Source: Alkalihalobacterium elongatum
GTDB lineage: Bacteria > Bacillota > Bacilli > Bacillales > Bacillaceae_F
Direction of reading: 5' to 3'
Assembly (NCBI RefSeq): GCF_019024285.1
Contig: NZ_WMKZ01000017.1
Span: 24,362-88,361, forward strand
Length of the DNA stretch: 64,000 nt
Positions 24,541-34,479 of the stretch are shown here, one piece after another (within the stretch, counting starts at the first letter, position 1; every line of letters starts with the position of its first letter). The translations under genes and the position numbers were made by a program. The notes under the pieces were generated by a model that had not been told where the DNA came from, searched no databases, and saw only the letters and a program-made list of their open reading frames with translations.

Positions 24541-25041
24541 GTGTCTAAACTAGGGATAAAAACTGAAAGCTGGAGAATAATGTATTTTTTATTGTTAATG
24601 ATGTGGATCTATTTAATTATTATTTTGACGTGTACGAAAGATTTTAGTGGATTATTACGAGGTGAAACGTTTTACTTTCAGTGGAACAACCAGCCTGATT
24701 TTACGCAGTTTTTCAATATCTCGATCTATATGAGTCCGAGCGTGCCTTTTATGATGCAAAAAGCGGGGCACTTTGTTTGCTTTTTCATTCTTGCTTTTCT
24801 TCTCATCGAGGTTTGCAAAAGCATTAGGGTTACTTTACTTATCGGCCTGTTTCTAGCTGCAGCTACAGAGCTGGCACAGCCGTTCTTTTACAGAGAGGGG
24901 TTATTTGTTGATATCATGATTAATAGTCTAGGTGTCTTCACCTATGTACTCATTTTTGCGATCGTTAGGGCATTAATTGTCATGAGCATGAGGGCTCAAC
25001 ACAATGGCACGGCGGAAAAAACAAATAGCCACATCGTTTAA
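24541..25041 (+). CDS. VanZ-like membrane protein
   Basis: A protein of about 153-166 residues with four predicted membrane segments. The VanZ signature is present: KAGHFVCFFILAFLLIE, then ATELAQPFFYREGLFVDIMI with NSLG following. VanZ-family proteins are linked to resistance to lipid-II-binding glycopeptides in some hosts, but most Bacillaceae members are uncharacterised. The frame opens at GTG 24541 without a ribosome-binding site; ATG 24580 is preceded by GGAGAATA and is the likelier start. It is convergent with the giant Ig protein gene and shares a bidirectional terminator. Confidence 0.82.
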   Translation: MSKLGIKTESWRIMYFLLLMMWIYLIIILTCTKDFSGLLRGETFYFQWNNQPDFTQFFNISIYMSPSVPFMMQKAGHFVCFFILAFLLIEVCKSIRVTLLIGLFLAAATELAQPFFYREGLFVDIMINSLGVFTYVLIFAIVRALIVMSMRAQHNGTAEKTNSHIV

Positions 25042-25081
25042 TTAAACGAGAATACTGCCGAACCATCACGATAACTAGAAA

Positions 25082-25118
25082 AAAAGAGAGATTGCCATTG
25101 GCAACCTCTCTCTTCTTT
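25082..25118. terminator. Bidirectional terminator between the VanZ-like gene and the giant Ig gene
   Basis: The stem AGAGAG-TTGCC / GGCAA-CTCTCT is flanked by an A run on the left and CTTCTTTT on the right, so it can work in both directions between convergent genes. Confidence 0.85.
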
Positions 25119-25129
25119 TAGTGAAGCAT

Positions 25130-28100
25130 TTACTCTTCTCTACTTGGTATTTCTCCTGCTTCGATGAGTTCTTCTTCTACTATTTTTTTCTTTCGTCTTC
25201 TGATTAAAATCGTACCTCCCGTAGCGCCACCAAGTAAGCTAATGAGAGCTGCGGCAAATAGAGGTTTGTTTTCATAGAATTTGATGAGAATATGCTTTTC
25301 TGCGATTTCAAAAGTGATTTGCGATTGTGTTTCGTTTCCAGCTTCGTCATACGCTTCGACACTGACTTCATATGTTTTCTTTTCATCGAGTGTCGTACGA
25401 ATGATTTGATAGCCGTTTTCTTCAACGACATCGCCTTTGAACGCTTCACCATTTATCGAAATCTCTCTAAACTTATCATTCGGGTTATCTAATAAAATAT
25501 CTAGCGCTACCGTTTCGTAGTATCGTCCATTATCAGTAACCCCATTGTAGATGACGTTTGGTGCTGTTAAATCAATGATAAACTCAATACTTAAAGTCTG
25601 GATATTACCAGCGCGATCCTTCACTTCAAAGAATAGAACGTGCTTACCTTCTTCCTCAATTGGGTCGCCTATCGTATACGGGTTCCCATTAAGTGTAATC
25701 GCAATAATATCGTACGGACTTAAGCTTTCGATGATAAAATCTGGAATTAAGCTAAAGTTAAAGTACCTGTTATTAATCGGCTCTAAAAAGCGGATGATCG
25801 GAGCCGTTTTGTCGATCGTGAAGACGATCGTGCGACTCGTTACATTATCAGCTAAGTCGGTAATGACAGCCTTTAGCACATAATCCTGCTCGTATTCCAG
25901 CTTCGTTCCACTAGCATATGGTTCGTTGTTAAGTGTTACTGACGTTCTACTTTCATCTAGGTTTAAGTCAGAATACGTGACCATCGGTGTGATGTTTTCA
26001 TTAAAGTAGCCGTCAACAATTCCTGTAATGTCTAATTCTGGCATCGTTGTATCTAACGTAAAGCTAATGCTTAGCGTCGTTTCATTTCCAGCCTTATCAG
26101 TAGCAAGCACTTTGTAATGATAAACCATGTCCTTTGACGCTACAGGAATATTGCCTGCAATGTTCGGTCCGTCGTTCAATGTAACAGATACAATTGTATC
26201 TTCACTCTCATCAAGTGCAAACTCTGGCGTAAAGACGCGGTTGATGTACTCACCATCTTCAATGACCCGACCTTCGCCTCTGAATTTCGGAGTGATCACA
26301 GGAGCTGTTTTATCGATCGTAAATTGAACCGTTTGCGTTGACATATTCCCCGCTTTATCAATCGCCTCTACAAAAATTTCATACACACCTTCTTGTGAGA
26401 AATTGTGATTAAATCTAGCGACTGATTGATTTCCAGAGCCTTTTGCTGCTTCGGTGATCGCAAAGCCTCCAACAGGATAATTGTTGCCGTCTCTTGTTAC
26501 TCGGATCGTATTTACGTCAAGGTTAACATCTCTGATCGTTACATTGACTGGCTTATCAACATTGTAATACTCACCGTTGTCTACACCAGAAATTTCAATC
26601 TCAGGGTTTACCGTGTCGATCGTAAATTCGATACGTTCTGTGATTGGGCCATTTCCTGCTTTATCGGTTGCTGTCAGCGCGATCGTATAGAACCCATCTT
26701 CTGTGAAGTTGTGCGATAAGCTCGATACTTTGCCTGTGTTTCTCCAAGTACCCATAGAATATGGTTGATTATTTTTCATCACCTGTAAATCAACCGTATT
26801 TGTTTCGAAGTAAAATTCATCAACAGAAACGGTTACGCGTTTCGCTGTCGGGTTGAAGGAGTTGTTTTCTACACCAGCTATTTTTAAAACAGGTGCGGTG
26901 CGGTCGATCACAAACGTTAATTCTTCTTTTGCATAGTTGCCTGCGCGATCGGTTGACTCCCACTTGATTGCATACGTTTCCTCTTTCGTAAACGTATAGC
27001 GGCCATTGGTTAGATCCGCCATTCGCACTACCTCGGTCGTGCCTGCATTGACATGTCTAATCGTCAACCTCGTATTCGTTTCGTTTAAGTTCGTATCTCT
27101 TGCTTTGAATGTAGCTGTTACTCGGTTGTTATTATAATGCTTGTCGTCCTCTAGACCTTCAATCACCAGATTTGGCGCCTTTGTATCGACAACGAATGTT
27201 AAAATTTTGCTTGATTTGTTTCCAGTCTTATCCTCGGAAACGACGCGAATCGTGTACACACCATCACTATACTGTCCCGTTTCTCCCGTAGTAATCGGCA
27301 GCGTTAACGTTGATCTCTTGCCGCTATTTTCCCATTGGTTGTTAAAGCGGGAATCTCTGAAGCTGTCGTCCCCTCTTTTCCTGACGGTTATGGAGACGTC
27401 ATTCATACTGAAATTCTCTTCCTCAACAGCAACTGTAAGCTTACCGTTTTGGATATACATACTTGGTGTACTTTGATGGTCACGCCCGTTTCGGTCGACA
27501 CCTGTATATTTCTTCCCGTCATGGTCTTCACCAGTAATCGTAATGTTCGGAGCAACGTTATCGACGATGAACGTTAACGTTTGGCCAACGGCTTCATTGC
27601 CTGCTCGGTCCGTTGCATTAATAGTAATCGTATACTCCCCATCTGCGTAGCCACTTCTGCTATCGATCGGCAGCGTTAACGATGACTTTTTCCCGTCATT
27701 TTCCCATTGCTCTCTAAAGCGTGGATCTCTAAAGCTGCTGTCGCCTTTTTTCGTAACTCTAAACGTCACATTGTTTGTACTAAAGTTTTGTTCGTCGACC
27801 TCGACTGTCAACTCCCCATTTCGGATAAACATATTTGTCGGTCTCGTTTCATTAACACTTCCGCCCCTGTATGTTTCTCCGTCCTGGTCTTTTCCTGTCA
27901 GCTTAATTTCTGGTCGTGTCGTATCAATAATAAACGTTAGCGATTGGCTCACAGCTTCATTTTCTGCTGCATCTGTCGCCTTAACGGTAATCGTATACTC
28001 TCCATCCTCGTACCCACTTGCCCGATTCACTGGGAGAGTTAGCGTTGAATCTTTCGAGCTATTTTTCCATTGGTTATTAAAACGGTTATCTTCGAAGCTG

Positions 28101-31054
28101 CGGTCACCTTTTTTCTTAACCGTGATGTCGACCTGATTCGTACGATAATTCTCTTCTTCGACTTTTACAGTCAGCTTACCATTTTGGTTAAACATGACCG
28201 GTTTTTTATCATCAACAATATGACCTTCTGTAGTAAGCGTAATAACTGGCTTTGTATTATCCAGATAGAAAGTCAGTCGTTCACTCACTTGATTTTCTGC
28301 CTTGTCTGTTACGTTAACAGCTACGGTGTACTTTCTGTCTGTAAAATCTTCTCGGTTAAAATCAAGCGTCAGTTCGTAGCTCGTTTCTGATACTTGATTC
28401 CAATCAACATCCGGGAAGTGCTCGGTGAAGCTTTTGCCATTAATCGTGACTGACTTTTCCTTCAGATGAAGCTCATCGACTAATACCGTAACAACACCTT
28501 TTTGAATGTACATACTAGGTTTTGACTCATCACTGTCATCAATGCGGTCACCATTATGATCGACCCCTATCAGCTTAATATCAGGAACAGTTTGGTCAAT
28601 CGTAAACTGGACTAACTCTTGTAAGGCTGCCCCATCTTCTGGGTTCGAGTGCCCGAGCTGATCAGTCGCACCCGCATAAATGACGTAGGTACCGTCAGTT
28701 TTGAATGATTGTTTAAGCTCTGCGATCATGTTATCGCCGCTTAAGTGGTTCGTTCTTTTTCGAGTGAAAGCGTCTGTATCGTCCTCTTCAGGTACGTTGA
28801 TCGAAATATACGCTTCACCATCTTTTGTTACTTTTATTGCCGTTTGTTCTTCATCGAGAGTAAGATCTTCAATCGAAATTGTGACATTTTTTGCTTCCGC
28901 ATAATACTTATGTCCAGCCAGCGTATCTAAACCACTTACTTTTATCGCTGGTTTTTCGGTATCAATCGTAAAAATAAACGGCTCTAGTTCCACGGTTTCT
29001 TGTTTGTTTCTACCATTGCCTCGACCTTTACCCTGATGATTTCCAACGCTATCAGCAGCACTAAACTGAACTTCATACACACCGTCATCTGCAAAAGGAT
29101 ACTCATAAACGATCGCATTTTCCGTTACAGTCTTTGTTAACTGTTCACTATCTAAAGTAAGATATAGAGAAGCTTCGCTATCCTGCAGATCTTGCTTTAA
29201 GACCGTTAATTCAATCGTATCTTCATCGATATTATTGTCACTAACTGTAAAGCGAACGACCTTGTCTTGTTTAAATTGATCTTTGTTGTTAATGTCTTTT
29301 TCTTCGTCTCCATCAACGTAAGTAACAGACAGTGTTGGCGGATCTCTATCTAGCGTAAAAGCAGCAGATTTCTTCGATTCCTTCTCAAAATAATCCGTAG
29401 CCTCTACGGCAATTTCATACGATCCATTTTCCTCAAACGTATACTCAAACGTTGCAACCGACTTCATCTCATTTAAGTGAAGCGACGGCGAACTGTCCTT
29501 TGAAACGTTCAAATAGTCTTTACCATTTTTCGTGATCGATACTTGTGTCTTCGCTAAATCAAGAGTGGCATCCTCAATCTTGATCTTTACTGGGACTCCA
29601 TTTTTTGCTTCTTCTGCGTTATACGTGTTTCGTAAAGCGGTCCCGTTACTGTCGATCGTAAGCTTTGGTGCCGTTTTATCAATTGTGAAGTTGGCTTTTG
29701 TTTCCTCGTTTGCACGGTTTCCAGCCTCGTCCGTCGCATTGAACGTCAGTTGATAAATACCTTCTGCTTTAAATTCATAGTCAGCTGTCAGGCCTTGACC
29801 ATCTTCTGTAGCCGTCCATTTTAATCCGTTTAACTCATACGGCTGTCCATCTTTCGTAACCGTTACATCGATCTTGTTTGCACGAATATTTTTATCGATT
29901 ACTGTTAATCCCACTTGTTGAGCGAAATTGTAAATGGTGTCGCCGTTATCGTTCGGATCTAGGCCAGCGATTGTAAGCTTTGGTACTGTTCCATCCACGG
30001 TAAAAGCAATCGGACCTAACGCTTCATACGTGTTTCCATTCTTATGTGCCTCCGTTGCCGTTACTGTTAACTCGTAGTCACCATCTTCGGTGAACTCATG
30101 CTTCCAAGTGGCCGTCAGCTTGTCGTTGGATAGAGTGAAAGCCTGCTTATCTTTTAATGTGAAGGCTTTTCCATCCTTCAGTGCTTCTATCGTTGCACTG
30201 GCGAGTGGAACTTCACTCGTGACGGTAACTTCAACTTCTTTTGGTGCGAAAATTGCTTTGTTATCAGGGGATGCGACTTCTGGCTCGCCCTTACTAATAG
30301 TGAAGACTTTATTTTGGACTGTTTCGTTTCCAGCTTTGTCTTTAACGATTACGTTTACTTCATATTGACCACTTTTCGTAAACTTGTAGTTTAGTAGATA
30401 CGTGTCATTTCCTTTTGCTTGAAAGCTTGGGAGGTCGCGGTACTCAACACCGTTTCGAGTTACAGATACATACTTCTCGTACACATGCTGCTCTTTAACT
30501 GTTATGCCGATCGCGACGTCACCCTCTGTATATGCCTCGTCCTCTACACCCTTAATTTCCACTTCTGGAGATGTAGCATCACGAGTAATTGTAAACCGGT
30601 GGGCTCCAGGTGGAAGTCCTAACTCATTTTCTTCTATCGCAATGGTGATATTGTATTGACCATTGCTGCCATCAGCAGGCGCTGGTATCGTTACTCGATA
30701 GTTCCCCGCTTGATCGACTTTGTTGATCGCTAAGTCGGCATCGGCATATTCTGTTTTTCCAAACTTCGCTTCTACCGTGAACGGCCGATCTACGTCAGTG
30801 TCGATTTTCGTATTTAAATTGAGGATAAAGCTAGGAGGGGTTTCATCTGTAAACCACTCTTTTTGAAAAGCTTCCTTTTCCATGTTCCAGCTATCCGCCG
30901 TTCCTTGATTTCCGTTGACGTATTCGACAAACATTCCATCTACTGAAAAAGCTTTATTATTAAATAAAATGAACGATACTATTAATAATGCTAAGACAGG
31001 AATGGTTACTAAAAACTTATTCTTTTTATAACCATCTACTATAGTTGCTACCAT
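25130..31054 (-). CDS. Giant Ig-repeat surface protein anchored at both ends, T7SS locus
   Basis: A 1974-residue protein. An N-terminal membrane helix (FLVTIPVLALLIVSFILF) is followed by about 17 Ig-like repeats of roughly 90-110 residues, each ending with a phrase like FTIDKTAPVLKIAG. A C-terminal membrane helix (FAAALISLLGGATGGTILI) leads to a basic-acidic tail (RRRKKKIVEEELIEAGE). No LPxTG motif is present. Three central repeats (around residues 950-1250) are near copies (GDSSFRDPRF, GDDSFRDSRF), a sign of recent duplication. It is the last gene of a kinase/phosphatase/FHA operon. By topology (large exterior, membrane at both ends) it could stand in for EsaA/YueB as the wall-spanning part; that is inference. 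AAGGAGGAAAGG supports the start. Confidence 0.85.
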   Translation of the reverse strand: MVATIVDGYKKNKFLVTIPVLALLIVSFILFNNKAFSVDGMFVEYVNGNQGTADSWNMEKEAFQKEWFTDETPPSFILNLNTKIDTDVDRPFTVEAKFGKTEYADADLAINKVDQAGNYRVTIPAPADGSNGQYNITIAIEENELGLPPGAHRFTITRDATSPEVEIKGVEDEAYTEGDVAIGITVKEQHVYEKYVSVTRNGVEYRDLPSFQAKGNDTYLLNYKFTKSGQYEVNVIVKDKAGNETVQNKVFTISKGEPEVASPDNKAIFAPKEVEVTVTSEVPLASATIEALKDGKAFTLKDKQAFTLSNDKLTATWKHEFTEDGDYELTVTATEAHKNGNTYEALGPIAFTVDGTVPKLTIAGLDPNDNGDTIYNFAQQVGLTVIDKNIRANKIDVTVTKDGQPYELNGLKWTATEDGQGLTADYEFKAEGIYQLTFNATDEAGNRANEETKANFTIDKTAPKLTIDSNGTALRNTYNAEEAKNGVPVKIKIEDATLDLAKTQVSITKNGKDYLNVSKDSSPSLHLNEMKSVATFEYTFEENGSYEIAVEATDYFEKESKKSAAFTLDRDPPTLSVTYVDGDEEKDINNKDQFKQDKVVRFTVSDNNIDEDTIELTVLKQDLQDSEASLYLTLDSEQLTKTVTENAIVYEYPFADDGVYEVQFSAADSVGNHQGKGRGNGRNKQETVELEPFIFTIDTEKPAIKVSGLDTLAGHKYYAEAKNVTISIEDLTLDEEQTAIKVTKDGEAYISINVPEEDDTDAFTRKRTNHLSGDNMIAELKQSFKTDGTYVIYAGATDQLGHSNPEDGAALQELVQFTIDQTVPDIKLIGVDHNGDRIDDSDESKPSMYIQKGVVTVLVDELHLKEKSVTINGKSFTEHFPDVDWNQVSETSYELTLDFNREDFTDRKYTVAVNVTDKAENQVSERLTFYLDNTKPVITLTTEGHIVDDKKPVMFNQNGKLTVKVEEENYRTNQVDITVKKKGDRSFEDNRFNNQWKNSSKDSTLTLPVNRASGYEDGEYTITVKATDAAENEAVSQSLTFIIDTTRPEIKLTGKDQDGETYRGGSVNETRPTNMFIRNGELTVEVDEQNFSTNNVTFRVTKKGDSSFRDPRFREQWENDGKKSSLTLPIDSRSGYADGEYTITINATDRAGNEAVGQTLTFIVDNVAPNITITGEDHDGKKYTGVDRNGRDHQSTPSMYIQNGKLTVAVEEENFSMNDVSITVRKRGDDSFRDSRFNNQWENSGKRSTLTLPITTGETGQYSDGVYTIRVVSEDKTGNKSSKILTFVVDTKAPNLVIEGLEDDKHYNNNRVTATFKARDTNLNETNTRLTIRHVNAGTTEVVRMADLTNGRYTFTKEETYAIKWESTDRAGNYAKEELTFVIDRTAPVLKIAGVENNSFNPTAKRVTVSVDEFYFETNTVDLQVMKNNQPYSMGTWRNTGKVSSLSHNFTEDGFYTIALTATDKAGNGPITERIEFTIDTVNPEIEISGVDNGEYYNVDKPVNVTIRDVNLDVNTIRVTRDGNNYPVGGFAITEAAKGSGNQSVARFNHNFSQEGVYEIFVEAIDKAGNMSTQTVQFTIDKTAPVITPKFRGEGRVIEDGEYINRVFTPEFALDESEDTIVSVTLNDGPNIAGNIPVASKDMVYHYKVLATDKAGNETTLSISFTLDTTMPELDITGIVDGYFNENITPMVTYSDLNLDESRTSVTLNNEPYASGTKLEYEQDYVLKAVITDLADNVTSRTIVFTIDKTAPIIRFLEPINNRYFNFSLIPDFIIESLSPYDIIAITLNGNPYTIGDPIEEEGKHVLFFEVKDRAGNIQTLSIEFIIDLTAPNVIYNGVTDNGRYYETVALDILLDNPNDKFREISINGEAFKGDVVEENGYQIIRTTLDEKKTYEVSVEAYDEAGNETQSQITFEIAEKHILIKFYENKPLFAAALISLLGGATGGTILIRRRKKKIVEEELIEAGEIPSREE

Positions 31055-31066
31055 GACCTTTCCTCC

Positions 31067-31600
31067 TTATTTAATTTTTAAATCTGAGTGTACGACCATA
31101 ACATCGACGAGCTTTTTAAAATCTTCCTCGGGCTCCGCTTCTTCTAATACTTCAGTTTCCGCCAAATCCTCTTCTAAGATCGCTGTTTCTTCGATGTCAT
31201 TACTTAAGATCGTTGTCTCTTCTAAATCATCTTCTAATAAAGCGGTTGTTTCTGGATGGTCATGTAGCAAAGTTGTCGTTTCTAAGTGATTTCCGTTTAA
31301 CAATTCTGTCGATTCGAGGCCACCTAATAATTCGGTTGACTCTACCTCATCACTTAATACTTCTGTTGTACTAGCTAACTGTGGATTCGTATCCGCTTTT
31401 TTTCGCAACTTAATTTGACTTGTCGTCTGTTTTTCCTCTTTGTCAAAACTAAACCTGTTGCGATTTTTTTTATACTTTTTAAAACCAAATAAATCCTCTA
31501 AAACTTCTTTTATTTGAAACTTAATAAAAATAATAATAGTTATGATTAGTGTTATAATGGCTCCAGCCAGTCCACCATAAAACATGAGTTGGTAAGTCAA
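31067..31600 (-). CDS. Membrane protein with eight-fold TxxL phospho-acceptor-like repeat
   Basis: A 177-residue protein with one N-terminal membrane helix (about 8-29), a basic segment (KKYKKNRNRF) and an acidic cytoplasmic tail. In the tail, Thr79, 89, 98, 109, 119, 129, 139 and 149 each have Leu at +3, nearly always ten residues apart, in units such as ESTELL, ETTTLL, ETTALL and ETTIL. FHA domains bind phosphothreonine with Ile/Leu/Asp preferences at +3, and the neighbouring genes encode a Ser/Thr kinase, a PP2C phosphatase and two FHA proteins. I infer a multi-site phospho-scaffold. No named family recognised. The start is TTG 31600 after GGGGGTG; ATG 31585 is an alternative. Confidence 0.75.
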   Translation of the reverse strand: MTYQLMFYGGLAGAIITLIITIIIFIKFQIKEVLEDLFGFKKYKKNRNRFSFDKEEKQTTSQIKLRKKADTNPQLASTTEVLSDEVESTELLGGLESTELLNGNHLETTTLLHDHPETTALLEDDLEETTILSNDIEETAILEEDLAETEVLEEAEPEEDFKKLVDVMVVHSDLKIK

Positions 31601-31615
31601 CTGCTGTGCACCCCC

Positions 31616-33559
31616 TTAATTACCTAGTGCATTTAAATTGTTTAGCCTTCTTGTTAATCGATTAAAACCTTCATTACTATCTGCTTCTTCTAAGGAACCA
31701 GCTTGCTCGTACACACGCTTTGCTTCTTTAAAGTTACGCTTACCTTCTGATTTATTTTGCTCGATGTCGAGTAATAAATTGGCTAACCTTACATACGCAT
31801 CGATGCTGTCTGGATAATGACTGATTGCTAATCGATACTGTTCAATCGCTTGGGAGTTTTCACCCATTTGTTGATAGATGACACCAATCCGTACGATTGC
31901 CTCCTCTAGGTTTTGTACGTCTAGCTCAATAATATTGTGGTAATGCTCAATTGCCTGTAAAAAGTCTTCTCGCGCACTTTCAACGTCAGAAGAATTAATC
32001 GCTCGACTATGGTAAGCTTGTGCTAATTTATGCTCAAAATCATATTCGTACGTATAGATGAGGCGGTCATCACCAATTCGTTCTAAAATACCATAAGCAT
32101 TATTGATCAGTTCGATGATCAATGTGTTAGCACCTGGGATCTGCCCTTTATACGAACCGTATATGTTGGCTAACGAATGGTAGTTATCAATTTTCTTTAC
32201 TCCATTCGGCAACCCATCTGTGTATACCGTAAATTCGTACAGTTCCTCTGTAAACACTTCATAATCAATATTCATATTGCCCATAATCGTCGCTAACGTT
32301 TTATAGTAGCGAACGTCTGGTATTTCATTTTCATTCACTTGTTGGAAGAAACGTAGAGCCGTTGTGTAATCTCGCTTGTAGTCAAAATACGTCATCCCGA
32401 CTTTAAACAAGATGCTGTCGTTAGAGTTAATGCGCCCGTAGTTGTCATTCATATAGCTTTGGATCTTCGCGAGACCAGCCTCTACTTCCCCTCTATTAAT
32501 ATAAAGATCGAGTAAATTGATATAAGCCTCTGGTCTTCTTCGATCGACATTTGCAATCGCATGTTCAAGCAGTTCTATTGCTTTTGTTTCGTTCCCATCT
32601 ATTAAATAGCGGCTCGACTGATTGACGAGATTCATATAATCCTGGAATTGATCATTTTTAATTCCCGAATAGCCGATAGATGACGTCGTTGTAAACCCGA
32701 TGAATAAAACGAGAGGGATCAAGAAAAGGTTTAATTGCTTAAATAACTTTTTACGGTAGCCTTCTGTTAGCTTATTAATATTTTCCAAATCATATAAAAG
32801 CTCTTCACACGACTGATAGCGATCATTCGGTTCAGCTTCGGTACATTTGGCAATAATATGCTCAAGTCCTTCAGGTAAAGACGGATCCCAATGCCTAATC
32901 GGTTTCAACTCCGAATCGGCTTTCGATTTACCCGTGACTAAATAGTAGAGAGTCACACCTAAACTATAAATATCAGACCGTGCGTCTGTTTGTCTTCCTG
33001 AAGCTTGTTCTGGAGCAGCATAGAGCTTCGTCCCTAATACAGTCGTATCAGATGTATTCTCGGACTTAAACTCTCGCGCAATGCCAAAATCTATCAGCTT
33101 GATTTTTCCTTCTGGGGTGATCATGACATTATCGGGCTTCATATCTCGGTAAATGATCGGGTTTGGCTTTCTCGTATGCAAATAGCCTAAAACACTACAT
33201 AGCTGCTTTCCCCAGTCGATCACATCGTTTACAGGGATCTTCTTCTCCCGTTTCATTCGTTCTTTAAGAGATTCACCTTCTATGTAATCCATTACAACAT
33301 AGATATCACCTGTTGATTCAATGATGTCATAAATCTTTGGCAAAGCCCCGTGGTCTAGTTTTTTCAGCATATTCGCTTCAGCTACTAAACTATTAATTAA
33401 CAGTTCATTGTTACTGTTACCACGCTTACGAATATCTTTTACGACTAACGATTTATTGAGCCTGTTGTCCATTGCTAAATAAACGACACTCATTCCGCCG
33501 CGGCCGACTTCTTTTAAAATTTCATAGCGATCATCTATGACACTACCGATCTTAATCAT
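31616..33559 (-). CDS. Membrane Ser/Thr protein kinase with extracytoplasmic TPR region
   Basis: A 647-residue PknB-type kinase. Residues 12-260 hold the Gly-rich loop GRGGMS (19-24), Lys41, Glu61, catalytic IYRDMKPDN (Asp139; YRD in place of HRD), DFG (157-159) and AAPEQ. The activation loop contains TTVLGT (Thr172 with Leu at +3, as in the neighbouring repeat protein). A membrane helix (about 277-296) follows, then roughly 350 residues of TPR-like repeats (TKAIELLEHAI, QAIEQYRLAISHYP), presumably outside. All catalytic residues are present, so it should be active. Likely targets are the TxxL protein, the FHA protein and EssC. It lies 16 bases downstream of the phosphatase gene. Confidence 0.93.
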   Translation of the reverse strand: MIKIGSVIDDRYEILKEVGRGGMSVVYLAMDNRLNKSLVVKDIRKRGNSNNELLINSLVAEANMLKKLDHGALPKIYDIIESTGDIYVVMDYIEGESLKERMKREKKIPVNDVIDWGKQLCSVLGYLHTRKPNPIIYRDMKPDNVMITPEGKIKLIDFGIAREFKSENTSDTTVLGTKLYAAPEQASGRQTDARSDIYSLGVTLYYLVTGKSKADSELKPIRHWDPSLPEGLEHIIAKCTEAEPNDRYQSCEELLYDLENINKLTEGYRKKLFKQLNLFLIPLVLFIGFTTTSSIGYSGIKNDQFQDYMNLVNQSSRYLIDGNETKAIELLEHAIANVDRRRPEAYINLLDLYINRGEVEAGLAKIQSYMNDNYGRINSNDSILFKVGMTYFDYKRDYTTALRFFQQVNENEIPDVRYYKTLATIMGNMNIDYEVFTEELYEFTVYTDGLPNGVKKIDNYHSLANIYGSYKGQIPGANTLIIELINNAYGILERIGDDRLIYTYEYDFEHKLAQAYHSRAINSSDVESAREDFLQAIEHYHNIIELDVQNLEEAIVRIGVIYQQMGENSQAIEQYRLAISHYPDSIDAYVRLANLLLDIEQNKSEGKRNFKEAKRVYEQAGSLEEADSNEGFNRLTRRLNNLNALGN

Positions 33560-33575
33560 ATGCTCACCCCCATAT

Positions 33576-34340
33576 CTATGTTAGTTTCGTTAATAAGATC
33601 GTGATATTATCTTTTTCCTTACGTGATTTAATTAAATCTACTAACTCAACCACTTTCTCTTTCATCTGATTTTCATCAATCAGATTTTCAGGGGCAAGGT
33701 GTTGCCAGATTTCACGCTCTGATATTTTATGATAAAAACCGTCTGAACATAGCATATACGTTGTATCCGCTTCAACCTCACCAGTCGAAATGACGACATC
33801 AAGGTTTTCGGTAGCACCGACACATTGTAAGAGAACGTTTCTCCGTTTATCGACCTTCGCTTGTGCTTCGGTAATATTGCCGCGCTCCAGCTCGCGCGCG
33901 ACTAATGTTTGGTCTTTCGTTAGCTGTGTTAGCTGATCATTAATCGTGTAAGCTCGACTATCGCCTATTTGTACTAAATAGTACTTTTCGTGCACGACGA
34001 GAAATGCCGTTAACGTTGTCCCAAGTCTTATTTTAGACGCTTCACCATACATGAGAATTTTTTGATTACATTCTCTTACCTTTTCCTCTAAAATGAGTTC
34101 AAGACTTTCGTTATGATCAGCTTTGAGTAATTCAGGCAACTCCCCATCGAACCACTCTGCCAGGCTGCGGACAACAGTCGCGCTCGCTAATTCCCCGTGG
34201 GAAAGTCCTCCCATTCCATCACAAATAATAAAAAGGCCAACTGGTCCTTGAGGAGTTATTGCTGTTTTGATTAACAGGGCGTCTTGGTTCGTCTGCTTAC
34301 GTAGACCTATGTCCGTATGGTATGTCGTTAAAAAAGCCAC
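33576..34340 (-). CDS. PP2C-family Ser/Thr protein phosphatase
   Basis: A 254-residue PPM phosphatase that removes phosphate from Ser/Thr. The metal-binding motifs are all visible: TNQDALLIK, ICDGMGGLSHGE, LVQIGDSRAY, MLCSDGFYH and KDNITILLTK. No membrane segment. It is the natural partner of the kinase encoded 16 bases downstream and should reset phosphorylation of the TxxL/FHA proteins. The start is GTG 34340 with GGTGGTG upstream. The 140-base gap to the FHA gene contains a small inverted-repeat element. Confidence 0.95.
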   Translation of the reverse strand: MAFLTTYHTDIGLRKQTNQDALLIKTAITPQGPVGLFIICDGMGGLSHGELASATVVRSLAEWFDGELPELLKADHNESLELILEEKVRECNQKILMYGEASKIRLGTTLTAFLVVHEKYYLVQIGDSRAYTINDQLTQLTKDQTLVARELERGNITEAQAKVDKRRNVLLQCVGATENLDVVISTGEVEADTTYMLCSDGFYHKISEREIWQHLAPENLIDENQMKEKVVELVDLIKSRKEKDNITILLTKLT

Positions 34341-34365
34341 CTATTTCACCACCTATCTAGAGGAC

Positions 34366-34472
34366 GTTCAAAAAGTCTGGGGAGTTTGCTTCTGTGTTGC
34401 TCAAGTATTAAAAGCATACTCGCAGGTACTCCGCCTCGAACTTCTCTAATCTTTTTGTCCCCCTTTTTGAAC
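34366..34472. repeat. Small MITE-like inverted-repeat element
   Basis: A 107-base stretch bounded by the perfect inverted repeat GTTCAAAAAG / CTTTTTGAAC, containing GGGGA/TCCCC near the ends. It lies between the FHA and PP2C genes and codes for nothing visible. It may be a small dispersed element or an internal operon hairpin. Confidence 0.5.
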
Positions 34473-34479
34473 ACGCACT

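Noticed and set aside
25130..31054. Sortase anchoring of the giant Ig protein
   Set aside because: The C-terminus has a membrane helix and charged tail but no LPxTG-like motif before it. The two other large exported proteins (51834, 56580) also lack one.
31616..33559. The membrane kinase as a pseudokinase standing in for EssB
   Set aside because: Lys41, Glu61, Asp139, Asn144 and Asp157 are all present; YRD instead of HRD is common in active bacterial kinases.
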